From positions 1 to 52,659 of the forward strand of contig JAPPII010000116.1 in the NCBI GenBank assembly GCA_028820845.1: 52,659 bases of DNA, in the 5' to 3' direction. How positions within the stretch are numbered: the first letter of the stretch is position 1; each line of letters begins with the position of its first letter. The translations under genes and the position numbers were made by a program. The notes under the pieces were generated by a model. The model was not told where the DNA came from. It searched no databases and worked only from the letters and a program-made list of their open reading frames with translations. The DNA comes from Candidatus Poribacteria bacterium (GTDB lineage: Bacteria > Poribacteria > WGA-4E > WGA-3G). Shown piece after piece: positions 26,886-35,440 of this stretch.

Positions 26886-26900
26886 CAAACGAACAGTTTG
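26886..26900 (-). repeat. Degenerate dispersed hairpin (CAAAC type)
   Basis: CAAAC-GAACA-GTTTG. It resembles the 10859 and 31662 copies but lacks the CTACA tail, so it is probably decayed. Confidence 0.5.
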
Positions 26901-26908
26901 CGGACTGG

Positions 26909-27868
26909 TTAGTCTGCAGCGAGATATTCTGCAGGATTCGTTTCCTGCCACTGGAACTGAAGTTCAGCGGTTTCATGGGGCTTAAAAGATGTCGCGACCG
27001 TTTCAACTGCAGGTCCAACGACATCAATTTTGCTCAAATCCGCAACGCCGTATCCCATTTCATTAGCGTAATGAAAGAGTCCAATCTCTAATGGTTCAAA
27101 CCCCATTGCCTTCGTTGTGACAGCGTCCGCTGCGAACACATCATCACTCGCAATTGCGACACCAAGTGGAACAGAATCGGTGCCGCCGGGTCCATTGCCT
27201 TGTAGCCCAACGGTGCCATCAACGATAGCAATATCAGGCTTAAGGTAGCGTGAGAGGCGAAGGAGGTTGATATTCAGCGTCTGTGCTTCGCGCGGAAGCA
27301 CACGATCTGCATGACTGTGGTAGCCGTGCATTTTAATCCGATCTTCCTTGTGCAAGGTACCCATAATCATATTCTTCATAGCAAGTGTCACAATACCCGC
27401 ATCATGCGTTTTAGCGATAGCGACAGAGATTGTGCAGGGGCAATCCAGTACGATTTTCGGCATCCGGACGGTATTTTCATTGCGCTCAGCAAGAAACACC
27501 TTCGTTTTTACCCACTCGGTCTCTTGATGTAAATCCACGAGTCGGATTGGGAGATCATACTCGGCTTGGAGTGCTTCATAGCCGAAAATCTGGAACGCCT
27601 CACCCGAAAATTTCTCATTAGCACCTTCGGCGATAATCACCTCTTTCGGGGGTTGCGGGGTACTCAGTAGGAAATCAAGTGCGCCGCGTATCGCATCTGG
27701 GTGCGACGAAGCCAATTGATTTGTACTGGAGAGAAAATTCGGTTTCAACAGCACCTGTTCACGGACTTTCGGTGTAAGCACTTCACGTATATTGTCGAGT
27801 GCCTCAAAAACGTTAGCGCGTCGCCTACCGGTTTTGGCAAGCCCAACTTTTGTATCCTTCGTATCCAT
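26909..27868 (-). CDS. DUF362 domain protein
   Basis: A 319-residue protein of the DUF362 family, recognised by LLKPNFLSSTNQLASSHPDAI near the N-terminus, the AKTHDAGIVTLAMKNMIMG stretch and VDGTVGLQGNGPGGTDSVP. Many family members carry iron-sulfur cluster cysteines, but none of those clusters is obvious here. Function unknown. The ATG at 27868 has AAGGAG upstream. It follows murQ by about 80 bases in the same direction. Confidence 0.85.
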   Translation of the reverse strand: MDTKDTKVGLAKTGRRRANVFEALDNIREVLTPKVREQVLLKPNFLSSTNQLASSHPDAIRGALDFLLSTPQPPKEVIIAEGANEKFSGEAFQIFGYEALQAEYDLPIRLVDLHQETEWVKTKVFLAERNENTVRMPKIVLDCPCTISVAIAKTHDAGIVTLAMKNMIMGTLHKEDRIKMHGYHSHADRVLPREAQTLNINLLRLSRYLKPDIAIVDGTVGLQGNGPGGTDSVPLGVAIASDDVFAADAVTTKAMGFEPLEIGLFHYANEMGYGVADLSKIDVVGPAVETVATSFKPHETAELQFQWQETNPAEYLAAD

Positions 27869-27949
27869 ACAGTTCTCCTTATAAATTGCGCGTTTATCCT
27901 CTTTAGACGCACTTGCAAGCCGCGCGCCACAGCGTCTGCTAAGAATAGA

Positions 27950-28843
27950 TTAGTGTTCTTTATCAACAATTTTTCTGAGAAATCCAGCGTGCCTTTCTAA
28001 TAGGATGTCTGCGTCTGTAGAATTCACCCCTTCTGCAAGCATTACAATAGCCAACTTCGCCCGGCCACCTGCCTGTACTAACGTCGCTTCAGCTACCGCA
28101 GCATCAACGCCAGTGACAGCTTGGACGATCCGTATACTCCGTTCAACTAACTTGGTATTAGAAGCGTGGACATCTATCATCAGATTGTCGTAGACTTTGC
28201 CTAACTTTATCATAGAAACCGTCGTCAGCATGTTCAAGACGAGTTTTGTGGCTGTCCCTGCTTTCAAACGCGTCGAACCTGTAATGATTTCGGGACCGAC
28301 AATCGGTGCAACGAAATGCGTCACCCACTTTTTAAGTTGCTCAGGCGGTTGAACACAGCACAAAAATATCGTCGTTGCGCCGATAGCGTGAGCCTCCTTC
28401 AAAGCCCCGATGACATAAGGTGTGCGTCCACTACTTGCAATTCCGACGAGTACATCTTGCGGTGTGAGTTGACGTTCCCTGATAGCTTGTGCGCCACGTT
28501 CAGGTCTGTCTTCTTCGCCTTCCACAGAGCGACGCAGGGCGACATCACCACCCGCAATAATCCCTTGTACCATCTCAGAAGGTGTGCTAAAGGTCGGTGG
28601 GCATTCAGAAGCATCTAAGACCCCAAGTCTACCACTCGTGCCTGCACCGATATAGAATAGCCTGCCACCGGCGCGAAACGCAGTAACACACAAATCAATT
28701 GCATCTGAAATTGCGTCGGACTCTGCTGCAACTGCTGCAACTGCTTTTCGGTCCTCTTCATGGAAAATCTGGACGATTTCTGAAATTGATTTCAGGTCAA
28801 TTTCGGTAGAATTCGGGTTCCGCTGCTCTGTTGTAGATTGCAT
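27950..28843 (-). CDS. murQ: N-acetylmuramic acid 6-phosphate etherase
   Basis: Cleaves the lactyl ether of N-acetylmuramate 6-phosphate to give N-acetylglucosamine 6-phosphate during cell-wall recycling. The SIS domain is clear: GAGTSGRLGVLDASECPP, with the family's catalytic glutamate in SECPPTF, and a later VGIASSGRTPYVIGAL. The ATG at 28843 (MQSTTEQRNPNS) has AAGGA upstream; the longer reading begins with two TTG codons. Length 297 residues matches the family. The kinase gene lies 27 bases upstream, so the two are probably cotranscribed. Confidence 0.95.
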   Translation of the reverse strand: MQSTTEQRNPNSTEIDLKSISEIVQIFHEEDRKAVAAVAAESDAISDAIDLCVTAFRAGGRLFYIGAGTSGRLGVLDASECPPTFSTPSEMVQGIIAGGDVALRRSVEGEEDRPERGAQAIRERQLTPQDVLVGIASSGRTPYVIGALKEAHAIGATTIFLCCVQPPEQLKKWVTHFVAPIVGPEIITGSTRLKAGTATKLVLNMLTTVSMIKLGKVYDNLMIDVHASNTKLVERSIRIVQAVTGVDAAVAEATLVQAGGRAKLAIVMLAEGVNSTDADILLERHAGFLRKIVDKEH

Positions 28844-28870
28844 GCATTCCTTCGTCAACAACAACTCTGA

Positions 28871-29776
28871 CTATAACTTCATTTGTGCCAATAACACTGC
28901 CCCGTAAGTAGGTTCATGCTTTGGAAGTCGCACCGCTGCCTCTGGTTGAATCTCCGCAAACTGTTGGCGGATCCTATCAACAAACATCGGTTGCTGAACG
29001 AGATTACCGCCACTGAGAACAATATCAAACGACTTTCCGAGTCCTAATTGTTCAATTACACGTCGTGCAGCACAAACGAGTTCATCTGCAGCACCGTCAA
29101 TAATCCGTCCTGCAACGCCATCCTCTGCTCGGGCAGCGTCAAACACAATTTCTGCCAAGTGGGCTATAGCATCTCGACTTGCAGCGTGTACCCAACGAAT
29201 CAACTCACTCGGCTCATTCAGTTCAAGCCTATTGAGGATTCGGTCTGTGAGTTCGGTTGGTGCGTCTCTACCATCAGCAGCACGAGCAACAGCCCGAAGC
29301 CCTCTTATAGCAATGTCGTAACCACTGCCTTCATCACCGATGAGATACCCCCACCCACTTGCGCGTGCTTCTTTGCCATGAGCATTGATGCCATAAGCGA
29401 TAGCACCCGTCCCAGAGATAATAATTACGCCTTCCTGCTTCTCAGTTCCCCCAACGAGAGCAATGTGTGCATCATGCGTGAGTATCCGATTGTCTTGGAT
29501 GCCGAGATCATCACAGATTCGCCCAATGACTTCTTGATCTGCAGGGCGTCCTAAGCCTGCCATACCCAAACAAAACCGAATCGGACTTGTTCTTGAAACA
29601 CTGGCTTTCTCGCAAAGCTCTTCAATAAGGTTTTCCAGAACTGCCTGGGTCTCTGTTTCACCAACCACGTGATAGTTTGCAGGTCCCGCTTGAACCTCTG
29701 CGAGACATTGTCCTGTTTCCGTCGCCAGGATGCCAACGGTTTTTGTTCCACCGCCATCAATTCCGATGATGTACAT
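28871..29776 (-). CDS. BadF/BadG-type sugar kinase (N-acetylglucosamine/muramate kinase-like)
   Basis: A 301-residue kinase of the ASKHA fold. ATP-binding motifs are visible: the phosphate-1 loop GIDGGGTKT at residues 4-12 and the phosphate-2 region VIISGTGAIAYGIN. BadF-type family members in this context phosphorylate amino sugars, and location directly before murQ supports a role in N-acetylglucosamine or N-acetylmuramate recycling. The ATG at 29776 is chosen because it begins the conserved MYIIGIDGGG. It is transcribed away from the YCF48-like gene, so the gap of 127 bases holds two divergent promoters. Confidence 0.85.
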   Translation of the reverse strand: MYIIGIDGGGTKTVGILATETGQCLAEVQAGPANYHVVGETETQAVLENLIEELCEKASVSRTSPIRFCLGMAGLGRPADQEVIGRICDDLGIQDNRILTHDAHIALVGGTEKQEGVIIISGTGAIAYGINAHGKEARASGWGYLIGDEGSGYDIAIRGLRAVARAADGRDAPTELTDRILNRLELNEPSELIRWVHAASRDAIAHLAEIVFDAARAEDGVAGRIIDGAADELVCAARRVIEQLGLGKSFDIVLSGGNLVQQPMFVDRIRQQFAEIQPEAAVRLPKHEPTYGAVLLAQMKL

Positions 29777-29805
29777 GATACGCCAATATGCTACCTCTAA
29801 AGCCC

Positions 29806-29835
29806 TTGACAACTCACCTACAGATTCCTTATAAT
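29806..29835 (+). promoter_or_regulatory. Sigma-70-type promoter for the YCF48-like gene
   Basis: TTGACA at 29806-29811 and TATAAT at 29830-29835, separated by 18 bases, both matching the consensus perfectly. They lie about 70 bases before the ATG at 29904 on the plus strand. Confidence 0.75.
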
Positions 29836-29903
29836 AGTTATAGTTTATCACGATCCAACAATTAGATGCAATAAAAATTTTTTTGAGAAAAAAGGACCCT
29901 GAA

Positions 29904-30842
29904 ATGCAGAAAAAGAACTACCTCACACTGATTATGCTTTGTGGAAGCCTCGTGTACTTCGGTTGCTCCGAAGATGGCGCGCAATTCGAGTGGCAGCAGA
30001 TTGAGAGCGGTACAGACACCCATCTCTACGGTGTCCATTTTGTGGATGCCAAGCGCGGTTGGGCAGTCGGCACTGCGGGGACGGTTCTCTCTACCACCGA
30101 CGGTGGTACGACTTGGCAATCGTCATCTATTTCCAAAGACGCGCTGACGCAGGTTAATTTCACAACACCAAATAACGGTTGGCTCGTCAGTATTGGACAA
30201 GTGCATTATACCGCGAGCGGCGGGGCTACATGGAATGTCCAACACCAAATACGGAGTCAAAGTAGACCGCCGGGTATTTTGGACATTCACTTCGTTAGCA
30301 AAACGGAAGGTTGGGCAGTTGGCGGAAAAGGAACCGTTCTTTGGACAGAAAACGGCGGCGGTCGTTGGGAAAACATACAAGACCTTTCAGATAAACACCT
30401 CTGGGGTGTCCATTTTGTCGATCCAGAGCGCGGGTGGATTGTTGGGGAAGAAGGCGAGGTGCTTCATACCCAAGATGGCGGAAAACGATGGGTGCGTCAG
30501 ACAAGCCATGCCGAGCAGCCGCTATTTAGTGTTTATTTCACAGACGTATCGCGCGGATGGATTGTCGGTACAAATGGACTGATCCTCCACACTGCGAATG
30601 GCGGAAGAACATGGCTTCGGCAGAAAAGTCCAATCAACGAAAACCTACGAGATGTCGCATTTCACGATGCAACAAGCGGATGGGCAGTCGGCGAGAAAGG
30701 GCTAATCCTTCGGACAGAAGACAGTGGTAAGACATGGCACCGTTATCCTTCACCGGCACGGCATAACTTGCAGGATATTTATCTTCGTAAAAATACGGGT
30801 TGGATCGTTGGCGCGAAGGGAACCGTTCTACGCAGTTATTAG
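29904..30842 (+). CDS. Lipoprotein with YCF48-like beta-propeller repeats
   Basis: A 312-residue protein with a hydrophobic N-terminus and a lipobox (LVYFGC at about residue 16-21). The rest consists of about six repeats of the type GWAVGxxGTVLxTxDGGxTW, as in the YCF48 / photosystem II stability factor-type propellers found widely outside photosynthetic organisms. It is probably an extracytoplasmic scaffold or ligand-binding protein; photosynthesis is not implied. AAAGGA lies seven bases before the ATG. The promoter upstream is unusually good. Confidence 0.85.
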   Translation: MQKKNYLTLIMLCGSLVYFGCSEDGAQFEWQQIESGTDTHLYGVHFVDAKRGWAVGTAGTVLSTTDGGTTWQSSSISKDALTQVNFTTPNNGWLVSIGQVHYTASGGATWNVQHQIRSQSRPPGILDIHFVSKTEGWAVGGKGTVLWTENGGGRWENIQDLSDKHLWGVHFVDPERGWIVGEEGEVLHTQDGGKRWVRQTSHAEQPLFSVYFTDVSRGWIVGTNGLILHTANGGRTWLRQKSPINENLRDVAFHDATSGWAVGEKGLILRTEDSGKTWHRYPSPARHNLQDIYLRKNTGWIVGAKGTVLRSY

Positions 30843-30885
30843 AGTTTTTAACCACATCACGATAAAAATAAAATCCCTTCGTGTT

Positions 30886-31260
30886 TTATGTCCACAATCT
30901 ATGGATCCAAACTGAGAGACAAAGCACAATTCCGCCAATGGTAATTAAGTTTCGCGTGCTCGGTGAACAACGCGTCCAAACATTCTTTAACCGTATCGGG
31001 AAAAAAGCCATCCCAATAGCCAATCCAATAATCAAAAACGAAAATGGGTGATAATGCCACGCGTCCTCGAAATGTCCCTGTGTTATGGCAAGGCACGCCC
31101 GCGTCATCCCACACCCAGGGCACGGAACATCGGTCACTAAATGGAATAGACACGGAATCAGCGATACCTCTTCAGGTACTATCTCAGCACCTGCGGTATA
31201 GAGTCTAACTACACCTAATCCAATAAGAAATAGACGCGAAAGAAAAGGACGGTTAAACAT
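30886..31260 (-). CDS. DUF2752 membrane protein
   Basis: A 124-residue membrane protein with three hydrophobic segments and the family motif CPGCGMTRA. DUF2752 proteins have no assigned reaction. The ATG at 31260 overlaps the stop of the upstream DUF4234 gene by eight bases, so the two are translated together. The longer frame is internal to that gene. Confidence 0.8.
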   Translation of the reverse strand: MFNRPFLSRLFLIGLGVVRLYTAGAEIVPEEVSLIPCLFHLVTDVPCPGCGMTRACLAITQGHFEDAWHYHPFSFLIIGLAIGMAFFPIRLKNVWTRCSPSTRNLITIGGIVLCLSVWIHRLWT

Positions 31261-31642
31261 TAGAACTTCGTTCTTCGTAGAGTCTGTTAATTTGGTGCTG
31301 TTGAATAGCAAGCGATGCGATACCAATACCGAAAATTGCTAACAAAACACAGATGATTGGCAGACTCGAATCAAATACCATATCATTGTCAGCCTGTACC
31401 TGATTGATACCGCGTGCCATTTTGTACTCATAATAGATACCATAAATCCCGCAAGTGATAAAGGAAAGCAGCAGCCACAGCCAAAAAGAGTACTCATCTC
31501 TCCGCAGCCAAGCGTTAAGCGTTGCCATCTGTTTGTATTGCCAGTAAAGTCCATAGATACTGCAGGTGATTAAGGTCAGCAAAATCCCAATCACAATACT
31601 TCGCCGACCTTCAGACTCTGGGTACGGATGCTGGTTAAGCAT
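31253..31642 (-). CDS. DUF4234 membrane protein
   Basis: A 129-residue protein with about three hydrophobic segments; the repeated GILLTLITCSIYGLYW and LSFITCGIYGIYYEYKMA motifs are typical of DUF4234. Function unknown. The ATG at 31642 has GGAG six bases upstream; the ATG at 31654 has no such support. It overlaps the DUF2752 gene downstream. Confidence 0.8.
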   Translation of the reverse strand: MLNQHPYPESEGRRSIVIGILLTLITCSIYGLYWQYKQMATLNAWLRRDEYSFWLWLLLSFITCGIYGIYYEYKMARGINQVQADNDMVFDSSLPIICVLLAIFGIGIASLAIQQHQINRLYEERSSNV

Positions 31643-31661
31643 AAAATTCTCCATTACCTGT

Positions 31662-31678
31662 GCAAACTAACAGTTTGC
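31662..31678 (-). repeat. Dispersed hairpin (GCAAACT type)
   Basis: GCAAACT-AAC-AGTTTGC followed by GCTACA, identical in its core to the copy at 10859. Confidence 0.8.
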
Positions 31679-31722
31679 GCTACACATAAGACCTTTTTAT
31701 CGAATTCACGTTATCATCAGGA

Positions 31723-32772
31723 CTATTCGCGGGGCAGCGAAACGGCGTTCGGAACAACAATATCGCCAGCAATGATTTTTGCTTTCAGCGATTCGACAGT
31801 ATCTACGATGTCGTCCGAAAGCAGCGGTTGATTGTGTTCGTCAACGGCATAACTGACATCACCATCTGCTATACCGAATAAGCGGATACCCGCCGTAAAA
31901 TTGCCTTCAACGGTTTCTTGGACGATGCGCTGCACAGAAGTCGGAATCTCTTTTGTCATACTCGTCAAGACAAGTCCCGGTGCGAGATGGTTACCGTTGG
32001 AGTCAACCCAAATGATGAACTTTTGTTGTTCCTGCGCTGCTTCAAGTACACCTTGACCGGCTCCACCGGCAGCGGTGTAAATCACATCAACCCCGTTTGC
32101 ATATTGTCCTAAAGCGAGCTCTTTTGCCTTTTCAGGTTGATAAAAACCTGCCGCATCTTTGCTAATATATTCTACAGTGACTTCAGCGTCTGGATTGACC
32201 GCGTGAATTCCTGCCACGTAGCCTGCTTCAAACTCGTGTAACAACGGAACATCCGCGCCGCCGATATAGCCGATTTTGTTACTTTCCGATTTTAAACCTG
32301 CAATTGCGCCGACCAGAAACGAGCCTTCGTTAGATTTATAGTTCACAGAAGCCACATTTGGAATATCAAGTACAACGTCGAAAATTGCAAATTTAATATC
32401 AGGAAATTCTGGTGCCACGCGAGCGAGTACGTCTCCCATCTGATAACCTGCTGTCAAAACAAGTTCTGAATTTTGTGATGCATCTCTTAGGAGCATCTCT
32501 GTAGCTACAGGATCGTTTTCATTACCGCTTACTTCAGTCAGCACAATTCCAAGTTCTGCCTCTGCAGTCTTTAAACCGACATGGAAGGCATCACAGTAAG
32601 CCGCGGAACCAACGCAATCGCTGGGATATATCATCGTTACGCGAAGCGGTGTAGCATCTGTTTCACTTGACGGTTCGGTAAGGATCACGTCCTGAATTGC
32701 GTCGCAACCACAGATTAAAAGTAGTCCGAACGCTAAAAAAAGGTATTTGCTCAAAACACTTAAATTTTTCAT
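31723..32772 (-). CDS. BMP-family ABC transporter substrate-binding lipoprotein
   Basis: A 349-residue lipoprotein with a signal segment and lipobox (LLICGC at about 18-23). It resembles the BMP/PnrA (purine nucleoside receptor) family: GSFLVGAIAGLKSESNKIGYIGG, then AAGGAGQGVLEAA and VDSNGNHLAPG. It would bind a nucleoside or related ligand for an ABC importer, but no permease or ATPase is adjacent. AAGGAG precedes the ATG at 32772. Confidence 0.88.
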   Translation of the reverse strand: MKNLSVLSKYLFLAFGLLLICGCDAIQDVILTEPSSETDATPLRVTMIYPSDCVGSAAYCDAFHVGLKTAEAELGIVLTEVSGNENDPVATEMLLRDASQNSELVLTAGYQMGDVLARVAPEFPDIKFAIFDVVLDIPNVASVNYKSNEGSFLVGAIAGLKSESNKIGYIGGADVPLLHEFEAGYVAGIHAVNPDAEVTVEYISKDAAGFYQPEKAKELALGQYANGVDVIYTAAGGAGQGVLEAAQEQQKFIIWVDSNGNHLAPGLVLTSMTKEIPTSVQRIVQETVEGNFTAGIRLFGIADGDVSYAVDEHNQPLLSDDIVDTVESLKAKIIAGDIVVPNAVSLPRE

Positions 32773-32803
32773 GTTTGCTCCTTAAAAAAACATTATGATA
32801 AGC

Positions 32804-32822
32804 CACAAACTAAAAGTTTGTG
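32804..32822 (-). repeat. Dispersed hairpin (CACAAACT type)
   Basis: CACAAACT-AAA-AGTTTGTG, a perfect 8-bp stem followed by CTACAAA. Against the GCGCAAACT copies the outer G:C pair is replaced by A:T on both arms, a compensatory change. Confidence 0.8.
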
Positions 32823-32901
32823 CTACAAATACAACACTCATACTATGATAGATATAAAATTTGAAAAAATATCTTAGTTAATGAATGGATCCCCCACAAC
32901 T

Positions 32902-33351
32902 TCACAGAAAACGTTGTTCACAAATCTGATACGGGTTATGGGTATAAACCCGATAAACGACTCGTCCCGAAAAATTGAGCATATCTTTCATTCGGTCATA
33001 GATAGCCGGATGTGATATACGTTGCAAAACCGAATCACGGGCAACCCACTCGGTTTCTAAACTCTCCTCACTTGTACTTAAGTCACCACAAACGTAGTCC
33101 ACTAAGAAACCAAATGCCAATTTAGTAGGAAACTTAATGTTTGAGTAGATACCAACCAGTGCTCCAATTGACGTAGTAACACCAGCTTCTTCTTGGATTT
33201 CACGTTGTAATGCCTCGATAAGGTTTTCGCCTTCTTCGACTTGACCACCTGGAAACTCCCACCCACGGCGTGGACCTCGTATGAGCAAGACTCTACCGTC
33301 AGAATGACTTATCAATCCAGAGACAGCAACGATGTGTTTCGGATGAACCAT
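32902..33351 (-). CDS. Nudix hydrolase
   Basis: A 149-residue hydrolase of nucleoside diphosphate-linked substrates. The Nudix box is complete: G(x5)E, then REIQEEAGV (GGQVEEGENLIEALQ followed by REIQEEAGV). The ATG is two bases after the gamma-glutamyltransferase stop, so the two are coupled. Exact substrate unknown. Confidence 0.9.
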   Translation of the reverse strand: MVHPKHIVAVSGLISHSDGRVLLIRGPRRGWEFPGGQVEEGENLIEALQREIQEEAGVTTSIGALVGIYSNIKFPTKLAFGFLVDYVCGDLSTSEESLETEWVARDSVLQRISHPAIYDRMKDMLNFSGRVVYRVYTHNPYQICEQRFL

Positions 33352-33353
33352 TT

Positions 33354-34973
33354 TCAGACACCTATGGCATAGCCATCGCGACGCGGATCAGCACCGCCCA
33401 TAAAACTGCCTTCTTCGGTATCAAAGGCGATACCGTGACCACCCCCGACGGTCGCCGTCCAATCGGGTAGCACCTCTACGTCATGTCCACGTGCCTCCAA
33501 CGCTGCACGGACAGCGACGGGGATACGTCCCTCCACACTCACATGCGTTCCTGGATTAATCAACCGAACGCGCGGTGCCTCAATCGCCGCTTGGACATTC
33601 ATCCCGTGCTCAATGAGATTCAACACCATCTGGAGCGTTGTCTGAAGGATACCGTGGCTTCCCGGTGTCCCGATCGCAGCAAACGGGTTACCGTTTTTCC
33701 AGACTTGGCACGGCGACATGCACATCTCTATCCGCTTGTGCGGTCCAACAGCATTCGGACTCTCTGGGATTCTATCAAACCAATTCATGAAATTGTTGAG
33801 GAACATTCCCGTTGAACCGAGGATGACCCCTGAACCGAATGGCTGCCCAAGGCTCTGCGTTACTGCAACGATATTGCCTTCGGCATCAGCGGTATCAAAG
33901 TGGGTTGTACATTCAGTTGTCCAGTCGTTAGCGATGATTTCACCCGGCAGTTTATCTTTTGACCAGCGTTCACCGCCACTGACTGCAGCCTCTTCGCCGA
34001 TGCGCTCGCGTTGCGCGCGGGCATAGTCCTTAGACAACAACCGTTCAATCGGCGGATTCGGACGGGGTGCGTGCTCGGCTCTATCCGCACTCGCCAGTTT
34101 AATCGCTTCAATCAACAGATGGAGGTATTCCGGGGTATTGTGTCCGAGTTCACCGAGGGCATCGTTCTCCAAGATATTTAGCGTCTCCAGATACTGAAAG
34201 CCCGAACACGGCGGCGGTGGACAATAAACTTCGTAATCTTTGTAAGTAACGGAGATCGGATCCTGCCACAGCACCTCAAAGTCGGTCAAATCCTTTTCGG
34301 TTATTAACCCACCCGTCTCTTCGGAAAAACGGACAATTTCTTTGGCAATCTCACCGCGATAGAACGCTTCTGCCCCGCCTTCGGCAACCGTTCGGAACGT
34401 CTGCGCAAGGTCCTTCTGCACCAAGACCTCACCGGGATGTGGCGTTCTACCTCTTGAAGCGATAACCTCTGCTGCTCTCTCCGAAAAATAGTGGTACGCA
34501 CCCGCCATGAACTCCGCATTTTTGACGGTGACGGCGTATCCATTTTCTGCCAACTCAATCGCTGGCGCGAAAACATCTGCGCGAGACATACTTCCATACC
34601 GGTCCAGCGCAGCCAACCAACCACCGCATCCACCGGGGACCATACCGGCACGCACCCCAATCTGCTGGCTTTCGAGCGTCGGATAGACATCCAGCGTCGC
34701 TGCGTAAGGCGCAGTCCCCAGATAATCTATCACGCGGTGTGTTTTTTCTTTTGCACTATAGAGCAGCATATACCCATTGCCAGCAATACCGGACATATAC
34801 GGCTCAACGACGTTGAGTGTCGAAGCTACTGCGACTGCTGCATCAAACGCATTACCGCCAGCAAGCAACATGCGTGCACCCGCAAGACTCGCAAGCGGAT
34901 GCGCACTCGTCGCCATTCCGCGTGTACCTGTTACAGTGGATCGGTGTGTTATACCATGAGACGGAAAAGCCAT
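33354..34973 (-). CDS. ggt: Gamma-glutamyltransferase
   Basis: A 539-residue Ntn-type enzyme acting on glutathione and other gamma-glutamyl compounds. The N-terminus contains MATSAHPLASLAGARMLLAGG, then GNAFDAAVAVASTLNVVEP. The autocatalytic processing point is at the threonine of TTHFDTADAEGN (near residue 358), which becomes the nucleophile. No signal peptide is apparent, unlike many exported family members, so a cytoplasmic location is likely. AAGGAG precedes the ATG. The Nudix gene follows at once. Confidence 0.92.
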   Translation of the reverse strand: MAFPSHGITHRSTVTGTRGMATSAHPLASLAGARMLLAGGNAFDAAVAVASTLNVVEPYMSGIAGNGYMLLYSAKEKTHRVIDYLGTAPYAATLDVYPTLESQQIGVRAGMVPGGCGGWLAALDRYGSMSRADVFAPAIELAENGYAVTVKNAEFMAGAYHYFSERAAEVIASRGRTPHPGEVLVQKDLAQTFRTVAEGGAEAFYRGEIAKEIVRFSEETGGLITEKDLTDFEVLWQDPISVTYKDYEVYCPPPPCSGFQYLETLNILENDALGELGHNTPEYLHLLIEAIKLASADRAEHAPRPNPPIERLLSKDYARAQRERIGEEAAVSGGERWSKDKLPGEIIANDWTTECTTHFDTADAEGNIVAVTQSLGQPFGSGVILGSTGMFLNNFMNWFDRIPESPNAVGPHKRIEMCMSPCQVWKNGNPFAAIGTPGSHGILQTTLQMVLNLIEHGMNVQAAIEAPRVRLINPGTHVSVEGRIPVAVRAALEARGHDVEVLPDWTATVGGGHGIAFDTEEGSFMGGADPRRDGYAIGV

Positions 34974-35003
34974 GCTTATCTCCTTAGATTCTGTGATCTG
35001 TGT

Positions 35004-35020
35004 CGGGATTACAAACCCCG
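35004..35020 (-). repeat. Dispersed hairpin (CGGGGTT type)
   Basis: On the minus strand CGGGGTT-TGT-AATCCCG forms a 7-bp stem with one G:U pair, preceded by GGTAGG, the same lead as other copies. It contains the stop codon of the glutaredoxin-like gene. Confidence 0.7.
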
Positions 35021-35293
35021 CCTACCGATGAAATACCTTTGAAACTGGTGCCACCGGAGCTGCCCTATTAACTTCCAATAGTTAGCACGATGCACAAAAA
35101 GTCGTTGCCCATCTAACTCAAGTACAGGAATTAGATGCTTATATTTTGTGAATAACCCCAGATTTTTAGTGATGTCGATTTCTTCTATAGCAATAGATAT
35201 TTTTGTTTCAATGCTCTTCAGCACAATTTTTGCCTCGTCGCAGAGCTGGCAATCGGGTTTCGTGTAGAACTGGAGTTGAATTGGGAAATTCAT
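35009..35293 (-). CDS. Glutaredoxin-like thiol-redox protein (DUF836 type)
   Basis: A 94-residue thioredoxin-fold protein with the redox motif CxxC in KPDCQLCDEAK at about residues 12-22, then a cis-proline-type turn (LIPVLELDGQRL). Such proteins reduce disulfides or bind metals. Its last residues run into the intergenic hairpin at 35004-35020, which provides the TAA stop, so the natural C-terminus may have been extended by repeat insertion. The SD is weak. Confidence 0.8.
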   Translation of the reverse strand: MNFPIQLQFYTKPDCQLCDEAKIVLKSIETKISIAIEEIDITKNLGLFTKYKHLIPVLELDGQRLFVHRANYWKLIGQLRWHQFQRYFIGRRGL

Positions 35294-35375
35294 ACGCTAA
35301 AGTTTAGCATAAGTCCCCAAAAATCGCACGCACTTTTTACATGCCTCAATACGGGTTATATGATAAAATACGGAG

Positions 35376-35402
35376 GCATAGGAAGTTAACGGTTTCCTAT
35401 GC
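35376..35402 (+). repeat. Dispersed hairpin (GCATAGGAA type)
   Basis: GCATAGGAA and TTCCTATGC flank a nine-base loop and are followed by TACA. A stem of 9 bp with the family tail. An ATG at 35399 lies inside its right arm, so it is not used as a gene start. Confidence 0.75.
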
Positions 35403-35440
35403 TACAAGCTATTGTTCAAACTTTAGTAAGGAGAAAAGAC

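Noticed and set aside
35399-35440. ATG start at 35399 for the Gfo/Idh/MocA gene
   Set aside because: It lies inside the right arm of a hairpin repeat and has no SD, while the GTG at 35441 has AAGGAG seven bases upstream.
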